A stretch of DNA of 64,000 nucleotides, taken from assembly GCF_037975245.1 (NCBI RefSeq), contig NC_092571.1, forward strand, positions 24,165,917 to 24,229,916, in the 5' to 3' direction. This stretch comes from Apostichopus japonicus. Taxonomy: Eukaryota; Echinodermata; Holothuroidea; Aspidochirotida; Stichopodidae. Below, piece after piece: positions 34,611 through 45,300 of the stretch. The notes beneath the pieces were generated by a model, which was given only the letters and a program-made list of their open reading frames with translations, had not been told where the DNA came from and made no database searches. The position numbers and the translations under genes were made by a program. Position 1 is the stretch's first letter; each line of letters begins with the position of its first letter.

Positions 34611-35114
34611 TCCGCAAGACGACGAAAGGAAACATGGGAAGGTATTTCCGGAATTGTGAAAGCCTATTTATCAGAGTTGGTGGAAATGTTGCTATTGGCG
34701 TTAAGGCGGTTAAGCTGTCCGCAAGCTGACTAAAGGAACGTGGAAATGTATTTCCTGAATTGTGAAAGCCCATTTATAGGAGTTGGTGGAAATGTTGCTA
34801 TTGGCGTTAAGGCAGTTGTTGTTGTGTGCGTGAATAGAGTGATAAGAAACAAATAGGACTGGAAACATGTGCAGATTGGATCGAAATATTGCCGTAACGA
34901 AAGACGTAGCACGTTGTTGATTGGGTGACTGAGAAGGCGTTACCGAACATGAGAGAGTACTTAAACAGAGACGAGAGGGAGGAGGGCGAGAGGGAGGAGG
35001 GCGAGAGGGGGGGGGGGGGACGAGAGGGGGAGGAGGAGGACCAAACATTTTGAACACGATATCTCAAGAAGGGACGCTTGGACCATTCTCATCTTTAGTA
35101 TGTAGTTGGTTTTA

Positions 35115-36390
35115 CTCAACTATCCTCTTCGTGCCTTGTGGCACATAAGGCCATCACGCTCTGTTTCCACTTGTCCCTGGCTCGTGCACTTTCCCTTGCC
35201 TCATTCCAAGTCTTCCACCCGCCTTGCTTTCTTTCTCTTTCCACTGTCCTCCTCCACGTTGTTTTTGGTCTGCCAACTTTCCGCTTCCCTTCTGGCCGCC
35301 ATGTCAGGGCAATCGTACAATGGTGATCATTTGGTTTCCTTAAAACATGACCAATCCAATTCCATCTTCTTCTTTTGACTTCTTGACTTATTCTTGCAGT
35401 TTGAATGTATTTATTGAGCTCATCCATTGAAATGATATTGGGCCAGAATATTTGTATTGCCTTCTTCAAACACTGGTATTGGAAGGAATCCAGTCTTTTC
35501 CACGTTTCGCAACCATAAAGAAGTACTGGTCTTACCAAAGTTTTGTATAGCTTGATTTTGGTTTTTCTTCCGTACTGTTTGGATCTCCATATCTTGTTCA
35601 ATTTAGTAAATGCAACTCTTGCCTTGTTAATTCTGCTATTCATTTCCCTCTCTCCACCTCCATCTTTGCTTACTATTGCTACTAAGTATGCAAATTCATT
35701 CACATCATCTATGTCATCCTCTTCTATTTTAACTGCATCCCTCTTCTTGTTATTCATTCTCATGATCTTTGTCTTCCTTTTGTTTACTTTAAGTCCAACT
35801 CTTCTCGCAAGACCAGTTATACTGTTTGTTTTCTTTTGCATTTGAGAATGGCTGGAAGATAGGAGCGCGATGTCATCTGCAAAGTCTAGATCTTCAAGCT
35901 TAGACATCATCTGCCACCTGATCCCTGTGTTGTTGTCTTTGGTAGTCTCTCTCATCATCCAGTCAATCACAAGAAGAAACAGAAATCCGGACATTACGCA
36001 TCCTTGCTTTACCCCCGTCTTTACTTGGAACCACCCTGTTACTTCGCCGTCATCTAACACTGCACACACACTGTCTGAATACATTAGTTTGACTATGTTG
36101 ATGATTTTCCCTGGTATGCCGTATTGCCTCATGATCTCCCACAAACTGTCCCGGTGAATCGAATCAAAAGCTTTTTCAAAGTCGATGAAATTTATGTATA
36201 ATGAAGATTGCCACTCAGTGGATTGTTCAATAATATTTCTCAGTATGAAGATCTGTTCAGTTGTGCTCTTTCCTTGACGAAATCCTGCTTGTTCTGGTCT
36301 GAGTTTCTTGTCAATGCCTATTTTAATCCTGTCACTAACAATTCTTCCCAGTATCTTGCTTGCAATAGGCAGCAATGCTATCCCTCGCCA
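35115..36390 (-). mobile_element. RTE-like LINE, 5'-truncated, unit 2
   Basis: On the minus strand it encodes an open reading frame of 419 codons from its first Met (36375-35116). The frame is open upstream to the junction, giving WRGIALLPIASKILGR. Reverse-transcriptase boxes present are INFIDFEKAFDS (D66), GVKQGC (121-126) and DLDFADDIALL (D167, D168). The tail RRRWNWIGHVLR and GRPKTTWRRTVE is typical of RTE/BovB-type LINEs. The endonuclease domain and 5' half are missing. The element ends two bases beyond its stop codon, so it has virtually no 3' UTR. Flanking direct repeats of 57 bp (35058-35114 and 36391-36447) differ at three positions. Clade assignment is by pattern recall. Confidence 0.82.
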
Positions 36391-36785
36391 GATATCTCAA
36401 GCAGGGACGCTTGGACCATTCTAATATTTAGTATGTAGTTGGTTTTAGTGGAGATCAATTGTTTTTTGGGGTCCCCAGGGGTCAATTGTGAAAACCTTGT
36501 AAACACGATATCTCAAGAAGATAACCTTGCACCAGTCTTATATTAAGTATGTGGTTGTGACACGTTCAATTCAAGATCCCTATTGTTTTTTGTTGAGGTC
36601 AAAGGTCATTTGGGGTTACTTGTAGTCAAATTGTGAAAACCTTGTAAACACGATATCTTAAGAAGGGAAGCAAGTATATCGTTGTAATACTCGTTAAGTT
36701 CAAGAAGCCTATTGTTGTTGTTTTGTGTGGAAGTTAAAGGTCATTTGGAGTTACCAGAGATCAAATTGTGGAAACCGTGATATAT
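36390..36785 (+). repeat. minisatellite with ACACGATATCTCAAG and DR1 motif, unit 2
   Basis: Counterpart of 27888-28280. The exact AGGTCAAAGGTCA is at 36596-36608. Its left part is separated by the RTE insertion, with the first copy left at about 35051-35114. Confidence 0.85.
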
Positions 36786-36923
36786 ATGTATCTTCCACTG
36801 TTCATCCCATTATATAACATGTGCACTACCACTCATAAGAGTAGGAGAGACTGTTGGCATTTGAAAATTAGCTTATGGGCATCCGTAGAATTTGAATTCT
36901 TAAGCCGAACAAAGTGCTACTAG

Positions 36924-37045
36924 GTTATCTTTGTCGGTAACTGAATACAACGTTGTATATACAAGCATTGCGCCTATGCACCGTACCCAAGTGAACATAC
37001 AACGTGGCTATTGGATCGGAGTGAACGATATCGTTGCGAATCAAG
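36924..37045 (+). pseudogene. C-type-lectin-like lone exon, unit 2 (open)
   Basis: A 122-bp segment between TAG|G and CAAG|GTATTA with an open frame: LSLSVTEYNVVYTSIAP, then QRGYWIGVNDIVANQG. The spacing of Leu, the E-Y-N-V-V stretch and WIGVND fits the middle of a C-type lectin domain. No neighbouring exons with the conserved cysteines or the WND motif were found within the unit, so it is probably an orphan exon. Confidence 0.4.
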
Positions 37046-37848
37046 GTATTATATCTTTCCTTCCGTTGTTAACGTTTTCCTTGGTATTTTGCAATTGTCG
37101 AGATCCATCATAGAGCATTTTTAAATAAAAATAGTGGTTCCGGCCATTTACATTCGGCTTCATAAGCAGTCGTCTAGTGCCATGACGTCATCGAAACCTC
37201 AATGCATTTTGCATTCTGGTTTTCTTTGTTAAGTTTTTTCTCATTTTACATTGCGAACATTTTGTTGGTTCAGTATGAGTGACTAAAGTTGGGGCTTTGA
37301 TAATCAACAAACTTTTTAAGTGCGAATGTGTGCCTGTGGGTGTGTCTGTGCGTGTTTCATGATGTGTGTCACAATGAACGCGCGTATGCAGCAGACTTAA
37401 TTATTACCTAATTAATAAATACCACAGGCTGATTGTTCTTTCCAACAATTTGCCTCCTTTGAAGCGAAATGCTTGCGGACAAAATATGTCGTAAATGTGT
37501 TGCATGCTTCAGACAGAAGATAGATTGCAGTTATATATAAATCTAAAATAATTACTTGTGTACCATGAAACATCAGATATGTTCCCATAAAGCTGCTAAC
37601 CTAGATAGGCTATCAAGTCAGTATAACCCCTGCAGACACAGGATTGACATAGACAGGGGAGGTCACTCATTCACTACATTCCGACAAGTATTTATGATTT
37701 TACTATACCAGCCCTGACAAATCAATCGTCCAATCAGTGAGATGTTTCATTGTCTAATTGAATATACCTCGATTATTTGGTACATACTATCTTCGACGGT
37801 CAAAACTTCTACAAAAAGTCTTCTGAACAAGTTTGGTAAGTTAAAGCA

Positions 37849-38082
37849 TGGAGCTATTCGGTAATAGCTCCATGGTTATAGCAATACGGTTTGGCGGACC
37901 GGGACCTTTTAGCCCTATAGCGCAACAGGGGTATAAAATATACGTTATGGATCATTGTAATCATAATACAAGCGGCGGGTACAGTCTGTGATAATATTAG
38001 CAAACATAGACGCAGCTTCAATCAGATTGAAGGGTGTTGGTTCGTCCATACATGGAGCTATTTCGGTAATAGCTCCATGGTC
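37849..38082 (+). repeat. pair of perfect hairpins, unit 2
   Basis: Same 12-bp-stem hairpins as in unit 1 (CATGGAGCTATT/AATAGCTCCATG), about 200 bp apart. Between them lies a TATAAAATA sequence (about 37933) that in unit 1 reads TATAACATA. Confidence 0.88.
37933..37941 (+). promoter_or_regulatory. possible TATA box, unit 2
   Basis: TATAAAATA lies about 1.37 kb before the sulfotransferase ATG. It is preserved in units 2-4 (also about 52877 and 60864) and altered in unit 1. It would only matter if a 5' UTR exon starts nearby, which the TTTATTCAG acceptor before the ATG makes possible. Weak evidence. Confidence 0.2.
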
Positions 38083-39089
38083 CATATTAATAAACTTAAT
38101 CGCTATGTATACACTTCAAACCGCAAAGCTGATTGGTCATATTTGTTTTGCCAAAAAGAAAGAAAATGAAGGAGGAAGCACACACCTGAAAGACTATTCA
38201 TAATGATGAAGCAAAAAGGTTCAAAGACCATTTGTAAGAAACCAGTGATGTATCAATGCCATCGGCGTATAACGAATATCTTCGGACCGGGATACCAAGG
38301 ATTAAATGAGGCCCCTTAAACGGGTAACCATTCGCTGAGTCGGGCTTTTCTCTTCTTGGTCCTCTTCTTAGCATGGGTCCCTTGTGAGTGAGGATAGTTT
38401 AATTAATCTAGTGTTAGCCAATTATTTACCACTTCAACAGTATAGAATGAATCATACAAGAAAAGTTTTGGAAACACAAGTACTGAATTCGTCGTTTTCT
38501 TTTAAGGCTCGTGACCCTTAAGGTTCCGGAGACAGGGGTCCCCCTCCCCCACCGCACCCTTCTCAATCCTCTGGCGTTATAAGCCGTTGATACATATCGT
38601 TTTAGGGAGTCACTGAAGGTTGGCGGGTGGGAGAGAAAGGGTATTAGTTAATGGTTGCATATATGATAATATCACGAGAGACGTGTTAATAATCGAGATT
38701 AGAACGTTACTCGTGTAGTTGTTGTCGGATTCTGTCTCTTCGTGTCAACTTTGGACCATCAAGTGTTTTACCAATATTTACGTTATACTATTTATTAACC
38801 AAGATTGTAAACAAAGTGTCACCATTTGGATTTGTCATATGATATTACTATCTAGCCCTGTGTCGGAGTTTGACTTTGTGCCTGTATTAGTGTCAGTTAT
38901 AGATTGATATCTTATTAGCATGAGATGGCAGTGTTAGTTAATACTCTAAGAATCCTTTATTATTTCTAAGGCTGAGGAATACAGGGTCCCCCCCCCCTCC
39001 ACCCTCATGCAACAGAGAAACCACGGATGGTAGCAAAAAATGGTTATGATTGTATTATCTGAACAATGTTCTTTTTCAATATTTGAGTT

Positions 39090-39130
39090 GATGTCTCAGC
39101 TGCTATGTCACCTTTGATCCAAATGATCTT
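39090..39130 (+). mobile_element. CR1-like LINE scar, unit 2
   Basis: Only CAGCTGCTATGTC and ACCTTTGATCCAAATGA remain of the LINE segment present in unit 1 (YVTFDPND). The rest, including the hexamer array, is deleted. Unit 4 has the same scar at about 62021-62061. Confidence 0.6.
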
Positions 39131-39307
39131 TGTTAATAGATTATTTGATTAGTGAGTCAATATACGATGTACCCGTATTCTATCGTAGTTACATGTACTC
39201 ATACTCACCCACATAAATTTGTACTTCAAGTCTGTCCGTTAGTGATAGTTTCTCGTGGTTTCTTTATTCAGGTGCAAAACGACTAATTCTCTTTTAAATA
39301 GACAACC

Positions 39308-42300
39308 ATGGCTAGTCAAGAAAATCAACGCCCTCTTCGGGTCTTCATGTGGATCGTTCCACGAACAAACAGCACAGTTTTCACCAAGTGTATGTCCTTC
39401 GTGGACAAGGTCGAAGTATGGATGGAACCTTACATGGCTTGTAACATGAATGATACCTTCTACAACCCTGAGTGGGGAAAAGGAGTTCCAGCTGTTGAGA
39501 AATTAAGGACCACAATGAAAGAGTTTATGGACAAACCAGAATACCAAGAATTAATGAAACAGGAACTTGAAAAAGTCGAGAAATACCCAAACGTTTGGCC
39601 ACAAGAGCAGTTCAGGTATAATAACGATGTGTCAACAGTAGAACATATGATTCAGTTTTATATTATTAATTTAAGCTATACTATACATAATACTAAAATA
39701 TACTGGAAAGTGTTCAATCAATACGTGATCAATAGTTGATATTTGGGAAAGTGACAATTACAGGTAAGATAAATTTAAGGTTTGTTTTAGTATATATTGT
39801 TGACGGTAAAAAATGACAAAACATCAAACAAATAAAGCCCTGGCACCTCCGCCGACTATGTATTGACACACACCAAATAACTGTAAAGATGATGGTTCAA
39901 TCTGTAAAAGGACACAACAAAATATCCATAAGTACAGATTTAAACACACAAAAAGATATAATATACATATATGTAACAATTATCCCACTAATGCCAAGAA
40001 TGTAAGTCATAAAGATTCATCACACATGAACAACAATTATAAACATACACTATTCTACTTTAAGCTAAATAGTCACTAAAATCACTGAACTCGATACTCA
40101 AATATCAGAAGGTGACCTTAATTATAATAATAATAACAAATATGCTCTCAAGCACATAGAGGATAAGCAAGTAAAAGTACAACACATCCTGACACTCGTA
40201 CCCCACTATACTAATGCACAACACAATAGCTTAATGAGTAATATGCAACGCTTCCCTTCCCTGAAGTCTAACCACAAGGCCCCCTAACAACGTTAACAAT
40301 ATATATTCTTGAAGGCCTAGGCTCACGGCCCAAACAAACTTATTACCAAAAGGTTAAATGCCTCAATGAGGATAAACAATCATACTAGGGAACAGGAAAA
40401 CAAACAATACAGCACACTAATGCCATAACTAAAGACTGATAATAGAGAAATCAAATAAATCGCCTAATTCAATGCAAAATTAAGAAAACTTACGACATTG
40501 GGTCTCTCTAGGAGGTGCATGGGTGACGCGACTTAAATCCAAGTAACCCAACTCTCAAATAAGACGAGCGCCACCTATTGGCTGCTCTCTGCCTCCAACA
40601 TACCGGCCCCTAAATATCACAAACCCACTTTAATATTTACACAACATTCAAAGGAGGCAGTGCAACTCCCCCTACAACAACAATTTGAACAACAGTGAGT
40701 ATTAAGTAACTTATAACTACATGCTACAACAACTAGCAAAAAATGGTAAAACCAAACAACACAATTAAATAACACTGTAATACTTGTGGAATTCACCACT
40801 AAGCTTGTACACTTCTTGTTGAAACACCTTCAATAGTTTCAAGTAAACACAATTTTCTTACAGGTCTGACCAGATTTGCACTTGAAGTCTTCACCTTCAC
40901 AGATCTCACTAGGTTATCTTTTCCAGGATATATCTCTACAACTCTGCCAATAACCCACTTGTTCCTAGGAAGTTCTTCATCTACAAGAAGAACAATGTCC
41001 CCTACAGCTAAATTCCTTTGGGGTTCCAACCACTTCTGCCTTTCCTGCATTAAAGCTAAATACTCTCTACACCATCTTCGCCAAAAAACACCAGCCAAGT
41101 ACTGAACTTGCCTCCACCTTCTTCTACAGTACATGTCCTTCTTATCAAATGTGTCAGCTGGAATAGCTGAGCCTTGGCGCAACAGTAACAAATGATTGGG
41201 TGTTAACGGTTCAGGATCTGACACATCGTCCGATACATATGTGAGTGGACGACTGTTCACTATAGATTCCACTTTACACATCAAGGTCAACAACTTTTCG
41301 TCATCAAGAACTTGTTCTCTAGTCAAAGATCGCAAAACCTTACGGGTCGTCCGTATTAATCTCTCCCAAACTCCTCCCATATTAGAAGCATAAGGAGTAT
41401 TAAATCTCCACTTAATCATTTTCTGTTGCAAAAAACATGTGATTCTTGTCTCATTCCACGCCTCTATGACACTTCTGAGTTCACGCTCAGCTCCAACAAA
41501 ATTGGACCCATTGTCTGACCTTATCTCAATGGGTACCCCCCTACGGGCTACAAATCTTTGGAATGCATGGATGAAAGAGTCTGTGTCCAGACTATGAGCT
41601 ATTTCTATATGTATGGCTCTAACGACTAAACAAGTAAACATGCAGCCATAACGCTTAACCTCTGACCGACCCCTTTTTACCATAAATGGGCCGAAATAGT
41701 CTATGCCCACAAAACTAAATGGTGGCATATCTGGCTTCACTCTATCAAATGGTAAATCTGCCATTTTTTGATTAATCTTGGGAGCTGTGGCTCTCCTACA
41801 AGTGAAACACTGTGTTACAACTCTACGCACAATGGATCTAGCACCAATGATCCAAAATCGTTCCCTCAAAAGAGAAAGAACATGCTCCCTACCAACGTGA
41901 CCGTTTTCCTCATGTGTGTAACGAACGACTAACTCCGTCACATGACTATCCTTAGGCAGTATTGGAGGGTGCATCATACCCTCCTTCACTGGTGCATTAC
42001 TCAACCGACCCCCGACACACAAAACGCCAGTCTGTGACAAATAGGGATCTAACTTACGCAAAACACTGCCCTTTAGTTTAACCTCACTGGCTTCAGACGT
42101 GAATTCCCTAAAGTGTTCCCTTTGAACACACCTAACTATGGCTTCTTCAGCCTCCAGCAACTCTGTTATTGTCAAGGGCCCCTTTAATTCAACTCTATTT
42201 CTTCTGTTCATCTTGAACAAAAGATACCTTCTGAACCTTAATATCCATGCAACATTTCTCTGTAGTTTTAACCAACTAGAATGACCTTCAAAATACTTAT

Positions 42301-45300
42301 GAAGAACTTCATTTACTGCTTCTTGTTTAATTACATAGGATTCGACCTTGACAACCTTGACTTCTGGGTCCCCTTCCAAACCTGCAGATGCAGCTAGACC
42401 TTTAGGCCATCTAGTGTCATCCTCCCAAAGAAAGTCTGGTCCTAGGACCCAGGCTCCCTTGTCAACCAATTCTCCAGCCGTCAAGCCCCTAGAGGCATCG
42501 TCGGCTGGGTTTTGGTGTGTCGGCACATGGCGCCACTGACTAGGTGCAGAACCTTCATGAATTAAGGCTACACGGTTAGCCACAAAGGTCTTGAAGCGCT
42601 TCTCTTGGTTACTTATATAACTAAGCACTATAGCACTATCAGTCCAAAAGAAGGACTCATCGATGCGAGCACCTAGCTCACGTCGAATCATTGTATCCAA
42701 CTTCACTGACAAGGTAGCAGCAGTAAGCTCCAATCTAGGTATGGTCACCTGTCTCAAAGGTGCCAGATGTGCTTTAGCCATTACAATACCACAATGAACT
42801 GCACCATCTTCATAAATGGTTCTAAGGTATGAAACTGCCCCATAAGCCTTCTCAGAGGCATCTGAGAAATGATGAAGCTCGTGACGAGATACTGCTTGTA
42901 CCCCTGGGGCAAGACACCTGCTAACTCTGAACATATCTAGCTTCGAAATGTCTGCCTTCCACGCAAGCCATTCACCTATGAGCTCCCTAGGAAGGGGCTC
43001 ATCCCATCCAAGCTGCCGACGGCACAAATCTTGGATTATTGCCTTACCCTTTATCGTGAACGGACATGCAAACCCAAGGGGATCATATACCGAACTGACT
43101 ACACTTAGAAGACCTCGTCTAGTTAATGGCTTGGTCCTTAAATTAACCTTATATCCAAAGCTATCTTCATTGACATCCCAAAAAACACCAAGTGCTCTCT
43201 CTACAGGAAGAGCCTCTTGATTAAAGTCAATGTCTTTAACAGCCTTGGCTCTGTCATCCTGAGGGATATGACTGAGTACCTTAACACTATTAGTGATCCA
43301 CTTTGTTAATTTGAATCCACCCTTACTGAGAAGCTCTTTTAACTCAGAATACAGCTCTATGGCCTCTTCTTCAGTACTCACAGCCTTTAGGCAATCATCA
43401 ACATAAAAGTTGGATCTGACCGTATTAATAGTGCTCTCCTTAAAGTTACCTTGATTATCTTCAGCTGTGCGCTGAAGAGCAAAATTACAACAACTCGGGC
43501 TCCAACAACCCCCAAACACATGTACACACATTCTGTACTCTTGTGGCTCAACATTCATGTTCCCACCTGGCCACCATAAGAATCTCATCACATCACGGTT
43601 ACTAGGACTAACCCTCACTTGGTAAAACATTGACTCAATGTCAGCCATGAGAGCTACTCGCCCTTCCCGAAATCTAAGCAAAACTCCAAACAACTTGTTA
43701 GCCATATCTGGACCTTGGTGGACATTCTCATTTATAGAGGTCCCTTTGTACACTGAAGCACAGTCATAAACTATCCGAACCTTATCGGGTTTCATCGGGT
43801 GAGTGACTGGATGGTGTGGTAGGTACCAAACAGCTCCATCACTCCTCCCGATCTCCTCTTCAGGGACAACTTGAGCATACCCTTTATTGAGCACCTCACC
43901 CATAGCCTTAGCATACTTCTCTTGCAAATTAGAATCCTTCCTTAACCTCTTGGCCAAACCCTTTAACCTCTGTGCAGCACATTCCCTGTTGTTGGGTAAC
44001 TCTACTGGTTGCTGCTTAAATGGTATCCCTAACTGGTAATGACCTTCAGTATGGCAAATCGTTTCTTCCCACATTGCTACAGCTCTTTTGTCATTTGGAG
44101 ACAACCCATTCTCATGAGCTAGGTTTTCACTTGAGTCTATCTTCCAAAATTTTTTCAATTGAGTGTCTAGCTCAGCATTGCTACAAACAAAGTGACATAC
44201 TGGGTTTCCACCAGGTTTCCCTAATGGCCCACTCACAGCCCAACCTAGTTGGGTCCGAATGGCATATGGATCACCAGTCTTACCCTTTCTAACTTCAATG
44301 GGCACTAACGCCTCTGGGACATCTTGCCCTATAAGCAATTCGACCTGCATAGGATTAACTTGTGGCAAAACAAGCTCACTAAAATGATTCCATCGCTTCA
44401 AGTCTTGCGATTTGACGATGTTTTCCTCTCTAATGGGAATCTCAGGTGCACTATAGACCCGAGGTACATTAATAACATGAGCATGATCTGAGCTCGTTAC
44501 CTCCAAGTTAACAACAGAGGTGCTAGTGACACTCTCCTTACTGTGCAGTGTACTCAATGAGAGCTTCTGCTTGTTACCAGCTGTTCCTAATTTTCTTAGT
44601 AGTGACTCTGAGCAGAATGAGTTTGTAGAGCCGGTGTCCAATAATGCAAAAGTAGACACACTACGACTTCCACCCTCTACTCTTACTTGAACAGGAACCA
44701 CCGGAAGTGCTACCCTTGAGTTACCGGCCCCATTGACAGCAGCAGATACCTTTGAAGCACCTGTGGTAAATCCACTCTGTACTAAAGATTCAGGCTGCAC
44801 CACAGCATCATTGTGTGCTTGAGGTGCTTCAACAGTACCTAGATGCAGAAATTTGGTGTGTTTTTTTCCACACCCATGAACACTGCATGTCCTAGCTAAT
44901 GTGCACTCATTAGACCTATGCCCTGTCCTTAAACAGTTAAAACAGAGCCTATTCTCTTTAGCAAATCCAAACCTTTGAGTAGGATACATCTCCTTAAATT
45001 CATCGCACCTGAATAACGAATGACCACTCTTATTACACTTGAGACACGGAACATTCTGCTCTGTGAGCAAATTAAAATTTGTCCCTCTATTTCTCGCCTT
45101 GGGTTTAGAACCATCGAACTTGCCCACCACTAAGTTACCTTCCTTAGCTCTCAAGCTTAACCTCCCATATACAGGATCATTCAGCTCTTCAGCTGCATCA
45201 TTGATGAACTCTACTATATCGGCAATATTTGGTACCCTACTATGTCGCTTCCTAATACGACGAGCCTCCCTCACCCACCTGGACCGTAGGAAATTAGGTA

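Noticed and set aside
35106-36438. Plus-strand ORFs opposite the RTE reverse transcriptase
   Set aside because: Antisense shadows of the LINE ORF; no independent coding signature.
37988-38203. 71-codon ORF repeated in units 2-4
   Set aside because: It runs through the palindromic hairpin and is identical only because the units are near-identical; no recognisable protein.
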